Shown here: positions 10,686 to 20,690 of the stretch, piece by piece
How the letters are laid out: every line of letters begins with the position of its first letter
How positions within the stretch are numbered: position 1 is the stretch's first letter
NCBI RefSeq assembly: GCF_026626335.1
Contig: NZ_JAPNTZ010000002.1
Location: 496,001-560,000, forward strand
Length of the DNA: 64,000 nucleotides
DNA from: Paractinoplanes pyxinae
GTDB taxonomy: Bacteria; Actinomycetota; Actinomycetes; Mycobacteriales; Micromonosporaceae
Direction of reading: 5' to 3'
The notes under the pieces: model-generated
What the model saw: only the letters and a program-made list of their open reading frames with translations
The model's database searches: none
Told to the model about the DNA's origin: nothing
Translations under genes and position numbers: made by a program

Positions 10686-11933
10686 TTGCGTGCCCCTTTC
10701 GCCGCGCCCCTGGGTGCGGATTTCTGGAAGCTCTGGACGTCGTCCGCCGTCTCCAACCTGGGTGACGGCATTCTCATGGTGGCGGGCCCCCTGCTCGTCG
10801 CCTCGATCACCGGAAGCCCGGCCGCGGTGGCCGCCGCGGTCTTCGCCCAGCAGCTGCCGTGGCTGCTGTTCGCGCTGATCAGCGGGGCCTGGGCCGACCG
10901 CCTGGACCGGCGCCGGCTGGTCGTCGCGGTCAACGCCGGGCGGGCCACCGCGATGGCCGGGCTGGCCGCCGCCGTCGCCTTCGACGTGGTCACGGTGCCG
11001 CTCGTCCTCGCCGTGTTCTTCGTGCTCGGCACCGGCGAGACCCTGGCCGACACGGCGTCGGCGGCCTTCGTCCCGGCGATCGTGCCCGAGCCGCTGCGGC
11101 CGAAGGCCAATTCCCTGCTGTACGCCAACTTCAACCTGCTGAACCAGTTCGCCGCCAAGCCCCTCGGCGGCTGGCTGTTCGTCCTGGCCGCCGCGGTGCC
11201 GTTCGCCGTCAACGCCTTGACGTTCGCCTTCTCAGCCGCCCTCATCGCCACCATCCGAGCCCTCCGACCGGCACCGTCGGCCGGCGATGACGGGGTGCGC
11301 CGGCCCGGTCTGCGGGTGGAGATCGGCGAAGGCGTGCGGTGGCTGCTGAGACACCGCCTGCTGCGCACGCTCGCGTTCACCATGGCCGTCGGCAACGTGG
11401 TCTTCTGCGCCGCGTTCGCGGTGTTCGTGCTGTACGCGATGCGCCGCCTGGGCCTCGGCGACGTCGGCTACGGCGTGCTGCTCGTGGCCTTCGCGGCCGG
11501 CGGCTTCCTCGGAACGCTGGTCGCCCCGACCCTGATCCGGCAGGTCATAGCGAGCTTCCTGCTGCGGACCGGCCTGCTGATCGAGGTCTCCCTGCACGCG
11601 ACGCTGGCCCTGTCCCGTGAGCCGTGGGCCGTGGCGGCGATGATCGTCGTCTTCGGCATCCACACCACGGTCTGGGGCGTGGTGGTGACGACGATCCGCC
11701 AGCGCGACGTCCCACCCGCCATGTTCGGCCGGGTCACCAGCGTCTACTCGTTCCTGGAACTGGGCGGGGCCGCGCTGGGCTCCCTGCTCGGGGGTGCGCT
11801 GGCCACCGCGTACGGGCTGATCGCCCCGTACTGGATCGCCACCGTGGCCATGGCGCTGGTGGCCGCGGCCGCCTGGCGCCCCCTCAAGGCCGCCACACTC
11901 CGCACAACGCCCGAAGCGGCCCTCGGCTCCTGA
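10686..11933 (+). CDS. MFS exporter (EntS/MFS_3 type)
   Basis: 415 residues, TTG start with GAGGAG seven bases upstream. About twelve membrane segments. The N-terminal region (DFWKLWTSSAVSNLGDG, then ISGAWADRLDRRRLV) carries the A-motif-like loop between helices 2 and 3 that is typical of the EntS-like drug/siderophore exporters, and LNQFAAKPLGGWLF is characteristic of the same branch. A leader peptide and a sequestering hairpin sit directly upstream, suggesting induction by a ribosome-targeting compound. The substrate is unknown. Confidence 0.87.
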   Translation: MRAPFAAPLGADFWKLWTSSAVSNLGDGILMVAGPLLVASITGSPAAVAAAVFAQQLPWLLFALISGAWADRLDRRRLVVAVNAGRATAMAGLAAAVAFDVVTVPLVLAVFFVLGTGETLADTASAAFVPAIVPEPLRPKANSLLYANFNLLNQFAAKPLGGWLFVLAAAVPFAVNALTFAFSAALIATIRALRPAPSAGDDGVRRPGLRVEIGEGVRWLLRHRLLRTLAFTMAVGNVVFCAAFAVFVLYAMRRLGLGDVGYGVLLVAFAAGGFLGTLVAPTLIRQVIASFLLRTGLLIEVSLHATLALSREPWAVAAMIVVFGIHTTVWGVVVTTIRQRDVPPAMFGRVTSVYSFLELGGAALGSLLGGALATAYGLIAPYWIATVAMALVAAAAWRPLKAATLRTTPEAALGS

Positions 11934-11971
11934 CCGGCTTCACCGTGGCGTGGGCGGCACCCGGCGATCCG

Positions 11972-12056
11972 GTGCCGCCCGCGCCGCCATATCCAGCGCG
12001 TCCGGCGCCGATCATGTCGTGCCGCCCGCGCCGCCACATTCAGCGCGTCCGGCACC
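11972..12056. repeat. 38-bp direct repeat, two copies
   Basis: Two copies, 11972-12009 and 12019-12056, differ at three of 38 positions and are 9 bases apart. They fill most of the gap between the convergent MFS and hypothetical genes. They start GTGCCGCCCGCGCCGCCA. No function is evident; slippage-generated duplication is the simplest explanation. Confidence 0.7.
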
Positions 12057-12064
12057 CGCCGGCC

Positions 12065-12463
12065 TTACTGAGCGCCGCCGGTGAAGCGGCCCTCGCCCTC
12101 GCGGTTGGGCCGGAAGCGCAGGCCTGACCAGCGGTTGTCGATCGCCACCTGGCCGCACGGGCGCATGTCGAAGTCGGCCACGATCGGCCACAGCGAATCG
12201 CGGTTGATGTCGGTCGCGTTGCCCTTCGGATACGCCACCCAGAACACCGCCGGCTTGGACAGGTCGGCCCGATGCTCTTCGAGTTGCTTGCGGGCGGACG
12301 CCGCATCGTCGGCGAACAGCACCGCCGTGCTCGCCGTGGCCAGCAGGTCGGCCTCGCGAACGCCGTCGGGCATCGGCGTCAGCAGCGGCAGATGCGCCGG
12401 GTCGGACAGCCAGACCGTGGTGTTCGGCTTGATGAGCAGCTTCTCGGCGATCGTCTTCGACAT
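12065..12463 (-). CDS. Conserved hypothetical protein, DUF3052-like
   Basis: 132 residues from the ATG at 12463. Motifs AVFWVAYPKGN, TDINRDSLW and a C-terminal WSGLRFRPNRE match the pattern of actinobacterial DUF3052-like proteins (a WxxYPK core, then D..WSALRFR). Small, soluble, no signal peptide and no visible catalytic motif. It is divergent from recQ, with two DnaA boxes between them. Function unknown. Confidence 0.65.
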   Translation of the reverse strand: MSKTIAEKLLIKPNTTVWLSDPAHLPLLTPMPDGVREADLLATASTAVLFADDAASARKQLEEHRADLSKPAVFWVAYPKGNATDINRDSLWPIVADFDMRPCGQVAIDNRWSGLRFRPNREGEGRFTGGAQ

Positions 12464-12503
12464 GCCCTGATTCTGCGCCGGTCCGGCCCGGTTTTCTGCT
12501 GCC

Positions 12504-12531
12504 TGTGGACAACGGCTCCGCCTGTGGATAA
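12504..12531 (-). promoter_or_regulatory. Two DnaA boxes upstream of recQ
   Basis: Read on the minus strand, 12504-12512 is TTGTCCACA, the consensus actinobacterial DnaA box, and 12523-12531 is TTATCCACA, the E. coli consensus. They are in the same orientation, with 19 bases between their starts (about two helical turns). They lie in the 106-base gap between a hypothetical gene and recQ. Two boxes are too few for an origin, so DnaA-linked control or titration is the more likely role. Confidence 0.6.
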
Positions 12532-12569
12532 CTCCGGGTTCTGTCGGACCGGCCTGATAGACATGCCCC

Positions 12570-14720
12570 GTGACCGAGACGACCCCAGCAGTCAGCCCAG
12601 CCGACCGTGCCGCCGTCCGTGAGCGGGCCGAGGCGGTGCTGCGCCGGCTCGCCGGTGAGCATGCGGTGCTCCGTGAGGATCAGTGGCGCGCCATCGAGGC
12701 GCTCACCGTCGACCGCCGCCGCGTGCTCTGCGTCCAGCGCACCGGCTGGGGCAAGTCCGCCGTCTATTTCGTGGCCACGGCCCTCCTGCGGCAGGGTGGC
12801 AGCGGCGCCCCCGCCGGGCCGACGGTCATCGTGTCACCCCTGCTGGCCCTCATGCGCAACCAGGTCGAGGCGGCCGCCCGGGCCGGCATCACGGCCCGCA
12901 CCATCAACTCGGCCAACCTCGACGAGTGGTCGCTGATCGAGGCCGAGATCCGCGCCGGCGAGGTCGACGTCCTGCTGATCAGCCCCGAGCGGCTCAACAA
13001 CCCCGACTTTCGTGACAACGTGCTCCCCGGCCTGGCCGCCGAGACGGGCCTGCTGGTGGTCGACGAGGCGCACTGCGTCTCCGACTGGGGTCACGATTTC
13101 CGCCCCGACTATCGGCGGCTCCGCACGTTCCTGGCCGGCCTGCCCGGCCACACGCCCGTGCTCGCCACCACGGCCACCGCCAACGCCCGGGTCACCGCCG
13201 ACGTGGCCGACCAGCTGGGCGACGCGCTGGTGCTGCGCGGCTCGCTCGAGCGCGACTCCCTGCGTCTCGCCGTGCTCGACCTGCCCAATCCGGCCCACCG
13301 GCTGGCCTGGCTGGCCGACCACCTCGATCGGCTGCCCGGCTCCGGCATCATCTACACGCTCACCGTCGCCGGGGCCACCGAGACGGCCGAGTTCCTGCGC
13401 TCGCGCGGGTTCCCCGTGGCGTCGTACACGGGCCAGGTCGAGGACGCCGAGCGCCGCGCGGCCGAGCAAGACCTGCTCGACAACAAGATCAAGGCGCTGG
13501 TGGCGACGTCCGCGCTCGGCATGGGCTTCGACAAGCCCGACCTCGGCTTCGTCGTGCACCTGGGCGCGCCGCCCTCGCCGATCGCCTACTACCAGCAGGT
13601 CGGCCGGGCCGGCCGGGCCGTCGAGCACGCCGAGGTGGTGCTGCTGCCCGGCGCCGAAGACGCGGCGATCTGGCGCTACTTCGCCACGCTGGCCTTCCCA
13701 CCGGAAGATCAGGTGCGCGCCGTGCTGGCCAACCTGTCCGGCGACCGCCCGATGTCCACCCAGGCCCTCGAGCCGCTGGTCGACCTGCGCCGCAACCGGC
13801 TCGAAATGATGCTCAAGGTGCTCGATGTGGACGGTGCCGTCCGGCGGTCGCGCGGCGGCTGGCTGTCCACCGGCGAACCGTGGACGTACGACACCGCCCG
13901 CCTGCGCCGGGTCGCCGAGGCGCGCTCGGCCGAGCAGAAAACCATGATCGAGTACGCGTCGACGGATGCCTGCCGCATGGAATATCTCCGCCGCTGCCTC
14001 GACGATCCCGAGGCTCAGCCGTGCGGCCGCTGCGACAACTGCGCCGCCCCGCTGTTCGACGCCGAGGTGTCGGCCGGCTCGCTGGCCGCGGCCGACGCGT
14101 TCCTGGGTCACCCCGGCATCGTGATCGCGCCCAAGAAGATGTGGCCGACCGGCCTGGCCGCCGTCGGCATCGGGCTCAAGGGCAAGATCCCGGCCGGCGA
14201 GCAGATCGAACCCGGCCGGGCCGTCGGCCGGCTCTCCGACCTGGGCTGGGGCAGCCGCCTGCGCGGCCTGCTGGGCCCGGAGTCACCCGACGCCCCGATC
14301 CCCGACGAGCTGGCCGCGGCCGTGGTCGAGATCCTTAAGGACTGGGCTCACGGCGACGACGCCTGGGCTCAGCGGCCCGCCGCCGTGGTCGCCGTCGCGT
14401 CGAGCCACCACCCCGAGCTGATCAGCAGCTTGGCCGCCCACATCAGCAAGGTCGGCCGCCTGCCCTTCCTGGGCGCGGTCGCGGTGGCCCACGCCGACGG
14501 CTCCGACGCGCGCGGGAACAGCGCCCAGCGCGTCCGGGCGCTGCACGACGCCTTCACCGTCCCCTCCGAGGTGGCGGCCGAGCTGGGCGCCCTGTCCGCC
14601 CCGGTGCTGCTGGTCGACGACCTGGTCGACTCCGGCTGGACCATGACGCTGGCCGGTCGCGCCCTGCGCCGTGCGGGCGCCGAGGGGGTGCTGCCGCTGG
14701 CGCTGGCCGTGGCCGGGTGA
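12570..14720 (+). CDS. recQ: RecQ-family DNA helicase with C-terminal phosphoribosyltransferase-like domain
   Basis: 716 residues from a GTG. Superfamily 2 helicase motifs: motif I TGWGKSAV (Lys62), motif II DEAHCVSDWGHDFRPDY (Asp165), ATTATA, then ATSALGMGFDKPD and QQVGRAGRA in the second RecA lobe. A RecQ zinc-binding cluster begins at Cys468 and ends CGRCDNC near 485-491. After about residue 570 the sequence leaves the RecQ plan: VLLVDDLVDSGWTM (Asp683/Asp684) is a PRPP-binding loop of a type I phosphoribosyltransferase fold. RecQ unwinds 3'-5' and restarts stalled forks; the role of the extra domain is unknown. Two DnaA boxes lie upstream. Confidence 0.92.
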   Translation: MTETTPAVSPADRAAVRERAEAVLRRLAGEHAVLREDQWRAIEALTVDRRRVLCVQRTGWGKSAVYFVATALLRQGGSGAPAGPTVIVSPLLALMRNQVEAAARAGITARTINSANLDEWSLIEAEIRAGEVDVLLISPERLNNPDFRDNVLPGLAAETGLLVVDEAHCVSDWGHDFRPDYRRLRTFLAGLPGHTPVLATTATANARVTADVADQLGDALVLRGSLERDSLRLAVLDLPNPAHRLAWLADHLDRLPGSGIIYTLTVAGATETAEFLRSRGFPVASYTGQVEDAERRAAEQDLLDNKIKALVATSALGMGFDKPDLGFVVHLGAPPSPIAYYQQVGRAGRAVEHAEVVLLPGAEDAAIWRYFATLAFPPEDQVRAVLANLSGDRPMSTQALEPLVDLRRNRLEMMLKVLDVDGAVRRSRGGWLSTGEPWTYDTARLRRVAEARSAEQKTMIEYASTDACRMEYLRRCLDDPEAQPCGRCDNCAAPLFDAEVSAGSLAAADAFLGHPGIVIAPKKMWPTGLAAVGIGLKGKIPAGEQIEPGRAVGRLSDLGWGSRLRGLLGPESPDAPIPDELAAAVVEILKDWAHGDDAWAQRPAAVVAVASSHHPELISSLAAHISKVGRLPFLGAVAVAHADGSDARGNSAQRVRALHDAFTVPSEVAAELGALSAPVLLVDDLVDSGWTMTLAGRALRRAGAEGVLPLALAVAG

Positions 14721-14736
14721 CCAGAAGCGAGGGTAG

Positions 14737-14753
14737 ATACGGGGAGGGGGTAT
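14737..14753 (+). promoter_or_regulatory. Candidate CsoR operator
   Basis: ATAC (14737-14740) and GTAT (14750-14753) flank a G-tract, giving a 17-base interrupted inverted repeat directly upstream of the csoR start. CsoR operators are typically ATAC/GTAT-flanked G/C tracts, so autoregulation is likely. The tract here is asymmetric (mostly G), so the assignment is moderate. Confidence 0.5.
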
Positions 14754-14762
14754 GCTCGGGTC

Positions 14763-15068
14763 ATGTCCGATGAGTCGACGCCGCAGCACGGTCCGCATGG
14801 GTACTCGGGCGACAAGGCCGCTCTGCTCGGGCGCCTGCGCCGCATCGAGGGGCAGATCCGGGGCCTCCAGCGCATGGTCGACGAGGACACGTACTGCATC
14901 GATGTCCTGACCCAGATCTCGGCCGCCAAGAGCGCGCTCCAGGCGGTGGCGGTGGGCCTGCTCGAGGATCACCTGGCCCACTGCGTCGTCGACGCGGCCC
15001 GGGCCGGCGACCCGACGGCCAAGGTCAAAGAGGCGTCCGACGCGATCGCCCGGCTCGTCCGCTCCTGA
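14763..15068 (+). CDS. csoR: Copper-sensing repressor CsoR
   Basis: 101 residues, all-helical DUF156 family. The Cu(I) ligands are all present with the spacing of the Mycobacterium tuberculosis protein: Cys45, His70 and Cys74 (25 and 4 apart), with Tyr44 and Glu90 as second-shell residues. CsoR releases DNA when it binds Cu(I). It heads a three-gene copper set with a chaperone and a Met/His-rich anchored protein, and has a possible operator just upstream. Confidence 0.93.
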   Translation: MSDESTPQHGPHGYSGDKAALLGRLRRIEGQIRGLQRMVDEDTYCIDVLTQISAAKSALQAVAVGLLEDHLAHCVVDAARAGDPTAKVKEASDAIARLVRS

Positions 15069-15096
15069 TCTCCCCGCGTTCTCGAAAGGCTTTGCC

Positions 15097-15309
15097 ATGG
15101 CTGTGACCAGCACCTACACCGTTACCGGCATGACCTGCGGGCACTGCGTGCAGGCGGTGACGGGCGAACTGTCCGCCCTGCCGGGCGTCGGTGACGTGCA
15201 GGTCGATCTCGCCTCCGGCGCGGTCACCGTGACCAGCGAGGCCCCGCTCACCGACGACGCCGTGCGCGCCGCGGTCGACGAGGCCGGCTACGAGCTCGCG
15301 AATGCCTGA
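15097..15309 (+). CDS. copZ: CopZ-like copper chaperone (HMA domain)
   Basis: 70 residues, a single heavy-metal-associated domain with GMTCGHC (Cys14, Cys17) in the first loop and the usual ferredoxin-like beta-alpha-beta repeats. It carries Cu(I) in the cytoplasm to partner proteins. It is 28 bases after csoR and overlaps the next gene by 8 bases, so all three are probably co-transcribed under CsoR. A CopA-type ATPase, the usual partner, is absent from the window. Confidence 0.92.
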   Translation: MAVTSTYTVTGMTCGHCVQAVTGELSALPGVGDVQVDLASGAVTVTSEAPLTDDAVRAAVDEAGYELANA

Positions 15310-16318
15310 CGCCCCACCCCGCATGGTCGACGAGCCGCCCGTCGAGGTGGCCGAGACGCCGGTGGGGGACAAGGCCGGGTTCCGGCTGGCCGCCTTCGGC
15401 GCGGTGCTGATCGTTGTGCTGTTCGCCGGGTACGGGCTGGGGCGGCTCAACAACTCGACGACCTCGGCCTCGGCCCCGCCCACGGCCGGGGCGCAGACCG
15501 GCGGGGCAATGCCGGGCATGGCCATGCCGAGCGCCACCGTGGACGAGAACCAGCCGCACGCGCACAACGCCGACGGCGCCTCTGTGCAGGCGGGCGCGGC
15601 CATGCCCATGGGGTCGAGCGTGGGCGGGCTGTCGCTCAGCTCGGGCGGGCTCACCCTGGTGCCCGCGACGACGAGTTTCCCGGCCGGCCGGGCCCAGCGC
15701 CTCAGCTTCCGGATCGCCGGGGCCGGCGGAGCGCCCGTCACCACGTACGCGGTCGTACATGACAAGCCTCTGCACCTGATCGTCGTGCGGCGCGATCTGA
15801 CCGGGTTCCAGCACCTGCACCCCACCATGGCGGCCGACGGCACCTGGGGGATCGACCTCACGCTGGCCCAGCCGGGCATCTACCGCATGATCGCCGACTT
15901 CACCGCGATCGTCGGCGGGCAACAGCTCGCGACCACGCTGGGCAGCGACCTCACCGTGCCTGGGGACTACGCGCCGCAGGCCCTGCCCGCTCCCGTGAAC
16001 ACCGACAAGCCAGACGGCTTCACGGTCTCGTACGAGGGAACACCCGACACCAAGGCGACGCAGCCACTCCTCATGACGGTGACCGGGGCCGACGGCAAGA
16101 CGGCCCGGCTCGACCCCTACCTCGGCGCTTTCGGACACCTGGTGGTCATGCGAGAGGGCGACCTCGCCTACGTGCACGTTCACCCCGAGGCCACGCTGGT
16201 CGACGGCAAGGTGAAGTTCTGGCTGACCGCCCCGAGCAGCGGCCGCTACCGGATGTTCTTCGACTACCAGGTGGACGGCCAGGTGCACACCGCGGAATGG
16301 ACCCTCGAAATCGACTAG
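15302..16318 (+). CDS. Membrane-anchored Met/His-rich protein, likely copper-binding
   Basis: 338 residues. An N-terminal cytoplasmic tail and one membrane helix (about 29-50) are followed by a low-complexity external segment rich in Met and His (GGAMPGMAMPS, QPHAHN, AAMPMGS), as in periplasmic copper-binding proteins. The rest is beta-rich with repeated HLHPT, HLVVM and VHVHPEA motifs. It overlaps the chaperone gene and belongs to the CsoR operon. External copper sequestration is the likely job. No signal-peptidase site or cupredoxin ligand set was identified with certainty. Confidence 0.75.
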   Translation: MPDAPPRMVDEPPVEVAETPVGDKAGFRLAAFGAVLIVVLFAGYGLGRLNNSTTSASAPPTAGAQTGGAMPGMAMPSATVDENQPHAHNADGASVQAGAAMPMGSSVGGLSLSSGGLTLVPATTSFPAGRAQRLSFRIAGAGGAPVTTYAVVHDKPLHLIVVRRDLTGFQHLHPTMAADGTWGIDLTLAQPGIYRMIADFTAIVGGQQLATTLGSDLTVPGDYAPQALPAPVNTDKPDGFTVSYEGTPDTKATQPLLMTVTGADGKTARLDPYLGAFGHLVVMREGDLAYVHVHPEATLVDGKVKFWLTAPSSGRYRMFFDYQVDGQVHTAEWTLEID

Positions 16319-17454
16319 GGCAGCATCTTTTCGAGGGCCGGGGTCACGCCCCACTCGGTGGTCAGGGCCTCGTATTCGGCCCGCTGGGCCTCGGTCGGCG
16401 GGGTCGAGGTGCGGCGGGCCCGCAGCAGCAGGTTGCGCGGCGTGTGGGCCGAGTCGATGAACTCGACGACCTCGACCTTGTAGCCGTTCAGGCGCAGCAG
16501 CGCGGCCCGCAACGAGTCGGTCAGCACGTCGGCGAACCGCTCCCGCATGATCGCGTGGCGGGTCAGCTCGCCGAACGGGGCCGGCGCGGGACGGCCCTTG
16601 AGCTGGGCCGCGATGTCGTGGTGACAGCACGGGGCGGCCAGCGTCCACTGCGCGTTCCACTCCACGGCCCGGGCCAGCGCCTGATCGGTGGCGGTGTCGC
16701 AGGCGTGCAGCGCGAGCACCAGATCGGGCTCGAACGGCAGGCTCACCTCTTCGATCGTGCCGGCCACGAAGGTCACGTCGTCGGCGCAGCCGAGCGAGGC
16801 GGCCACGGCGGTGTTGCGTACGCGCTGGTCCTCGCGCACATCGACCCCCACCACCTGGACCGGCACGCCGCGCCCGGCCAGGTAGCGATAGGCCGCGAAC
16901 GTCAGATACGCGTTGCCGCAGCCCAGGTCGACCACCCGCAGCGGGGACGGCAGCGTCTCGGGCAGCGTGGCCTCCAGGGCGCGCAGGAAGGCGTCGATCT
17001 GCCGCCGCTTGGCCGCGTTGCCGCCGATCACCTGGAACAGCGGGTCGCCCGGGTCGAGCAGCCACTGCTTCTGCCGGTCGTGGCCCTCGGGCGCCGCGAC
17101 CGCCCCCGACGCCGCGGCCCGGTGGACCTGAGCGTCACCCTTCTTGGTCACCCGCAGTTGCAGCGTGACCGAGGCCGTCTCGACGTGCCAGTTGCCGAAC
17201 GGCTCGGCCAGCAGCTCGTCGATCGCGGCGCCCGCCTCGGCGCCCGGTTCGACGTTGCGAGTGAACGGCCGCGAGCCGTCGTCCGTCACGATCTGCAGTC
17301 GCGGACCACCCTTGAGTGTTACCGGCCGGATCTCGGCCCGGGTCACCGAAGGAGTGAATCCGCGGCGGCGGCCGGCCGCGACGGCACGGGTCAATCCGGG
17401 CGCGAGCAGCAGATCCCGGACTTCGGCGAGGGCATCGGCGAGCTGTTGTGGCAT
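16315..17454 (-). CDS. SAM-dependent methyltransferase (Methyltransf_32 / RRNAD1-like)
   Basis: 379 residues from the ATG at 17454; the frame is open upstream but without homology-like sequence. The SAM loop is VVDLGCGNAYLTFAAY, followed by VVGVDVRED and the conserved LALHACDTATDQAL and APCCHHD, which define the Methyltransf_32 group (including human METTL25/RRNAD1-type proteins). The target is unknown, probably RNA or protein. It converges with the copper operon, overlapping its last gene by 4 bases. Confidence 0.85.
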   Translation of the reverse strand: MPQQLADALAEVRDLLLAPGLTRAVAAGRRRGFTPSVTRAEIRPVTLKGGPRLQIVTDDGSRPFTRNVEPGAEAGAAIDELLAEPFGNWHVETASVTLQLRVTKKGDAQVHRAAASGAVAAPEGHDRQKQWLLDPGDPLFQVIGGNAAKRRQIDAFLRALEATLPETLPSPLRVVDLGCGNAYLTFAAYRYLAGRGVPVQVVGVDVREDQRVRNTAVAASLGCADDVTFVAGTIEEVSLPFEPDLVLALHACDTATDQALARAVEWNAQWTLAAPCCHHDIAAQLKGRPAPAPFGELTRHAIMRERFADVLTDSLRAALLRLNGYKVEVVEFIDSAHTPRNLLLRARRTSTPPTEAQRAEYEALTTEWGVTPALEKMLP

Positions 17455-17587
17455 CCCTCCATTCTGCCGCGCGTCTTTCGGAAACCAGCGCGGCGTAAGA
17501 TCCCGCCGCACACGCGCCGTGAGGTGCCGTGGGGGCCGAGTTGATCTATGGATAGGCTGATGAGCCGGGATGTGAGGTGCCTTGCCG

Positions 17588-18247
17588 ATGTCGCTGATGG
17601 CCGATCCGCCGGGGACCGACCGGCTCTCCGTTCGTGTGCGCCGCAACACAGTCGGGTCGCATGACGCGGCCCAGCGCAGCGGCTTCCTCGACGCCTTGGC
17701 GGCCGGCCAGTTGCCCTGGGAGGCCTACGCCGACCTGACCGCGCAGCACTGGTTCATCTACGAGGCGCTCGAGTCGGCCGCCACCACGATGGCCGACGAC
17801 CCCGTGGTCGGCACGTTCCTCTTCCCCGAGCTGCGCCGGCTCCCGTCCCTCGAGTCCGACCTGCAGTTCCTGTACGGGCCACGCTGGGCCGATCACCTGT
17901 TCGCGCTGCCCGCCACCACGACGTACTGCACCCGCCTGCGCGACGTCGCCCACCGCGCGGCCACCGGTTTCGTCGCCCACCAGTACACGCGCTACATCGG
18001 CGACCTCTCCGGCGGGCAGTATCTGGGCCCCGCGATCGCCCAGTCCTACGGCCTGCCCGCCACCGACGGTCACCGCTTCTTCGTCTTCAACGGCGTCGAC
18101 CCGATGGCGTTCAAGAACCACTACCGCGTCCTGCTCGACTCGGTGCCCTGGTCCTTGGCCGAGCAGGACGAGTTCATCACCGAGGTCACCGAGGCCTACC
18201 GGCTGAACATCGGCGTCCTGAACGAACTGCAGAGCCGCTGGGCCTAG
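17588..18247 (+). CDS. hmuO: Heme oxygenase (biliverdin-producing)
   Basis: 219 residues from the ATG at 17588, with GAGGT nine bases upstream; a TTG six bases earlier is possible. Proximal heme ligand His25 in VGSHDAAQ, and the distal-helix signature YTRYIGDLSGGQYLG from Tyr133. The family opens heme to biliverdin, CO and iron. A DUF2470 gene follows after 11 bases, so this is a small heme-iron recycling operon. No heme importer is present in the window. Confidence 0.92.
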   Translation: MSLMADPPGTDRLSVRVRRNTVGSHDAAQRSGFLDALAAGQLPWEAYADLTAQHWFIYEALESAATTMADDPVVGTFLFPELRRLPSLESDLQFLYGPRWADHLFALPATTTYCTRLRDVAHRAATGFVAHQYTRYIGDLSGGQYLGPAIAQSYGLPATDGHRFFVFNGVDPMAFKNHYRVLLDSVPWSLAEQDEFITEVTEAYRLNIGVLNELQSRWA

Positions 18248-18258
18248 AAAGGGCTGAC

Positions 18259-18558
18259 GTGACGGATCCGTTCCCGCCCGAGGTGGTCGCCCAGATCGCC
18301 CGGCACATGAACGACGACCACGCCGACGACAACGTGCTGATCGTGCGCGCGCTCGGCGGCGTGCCGTCGGCGACCGCGGCCCGCATGTCCGGTCTGGACG
18401 CCGACGCGATGGAGTTCCAGGCGGTGGTCGACGGCATCGAGGTGCCGGTGCGTGTCCCGTTCGCCGAGCGCCTCACCGAACGCCGTCAGGTGCGGGCCGA
18501 GGCCGTCCGCATGTATCGCGAGGCCTGCTCCGCGCTGGGTCTCGAGCCCCGCCATTAG
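18259..18558 (+). CDS. DUF2470 protein (HugZ C-terminal-domain-like)
   Basis: 99 residues from a GTG at 18259. HMNDDHADDNVLIVRAL near the N-terminus is the DUF2470 signature, found as the C-terminal domain of HugZ-type heme-degrading proteins and as a stand-alone partner of heme oxygenases. It is probably co-transcribed with the heme oxygenase and may bind heme or aid its handling. A strong terminator starts immediately after the stop. Confidence 0.88.
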   Translation: MTDPFPPEVVAQIARHMNDDHADDNVLIVRALGGVPSATAARMSGLDADAMEFQAVVDGIEVPVRVPFAERLTERRQVRAEAVRMYREACSALGLEPRH

Positions 18559-18559
18559 A

Positions 18560-18596
18560 AAAGCCCCCGGGTCCAGGTGACGGACCAAGGGGCTTT
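18560..18596. terminator. Bidirectional intrinsic terminator
   Basis: AAAGCCCC (18560-18567) pairs with GGGGCTTT (18589-18596), extended inward by GGTCC and GGACC. A/T runs on both flanks make it usable in both directions, between the heme operon and the convergent DEAD-box gene. Confidence 0.85.
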
Positions 18597-18609
18597 CCCA
18601 GTACGGATG

Positions 18610-20433
<1,824 letters not shown>

Positions 20434-20640
20434 GAAGTTTTACGGGTGCCTCTCGTGGTGCGCCCGTCGGAAGCTGGGGCGCGGTCTGGATAGGGCGCGG
20501 GCCACACGCTCACTGGAGAAAAGCGGGCCGCACGCGCGGGTTGCCGCGGCGATCGGTAGAGATCGACGTCGACGGCAACGCCGCCAGTCTACCCGACTGG
20601 GCGATCGTGCACCTCAGAGCGGACTTTCGCGCCGAAAGCA

Positions 20641-20676
20641 CGCTGAGGGCGCCCCCGTGCGGGGACGCCCTCAGCG
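20641..20676 (-). terminator. Strong hairpin downstream of the DUF3107 gene
   Basis: CGCTGAGGGCG (20641-20651) pairs perfectly with CGCCCTCAGCG (20666-20676), extended inward by C- and G-tracts. It lies 14 bases after the end of the minus-strand DUF3107 gene. There is no clear T-tract, as is common for high-GC actinobacterial terminators. Confidence 0.7.
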
Positions 20677-20690
20677 AATATCGAGCTGAC

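Noticed and set aside
12504..12531. Chromosomal or plasmid origin
   Set aside because: Only two DnaA boxes, no AT-rich unwinding region, and no dnaA, dnaN or rep gene nearby.
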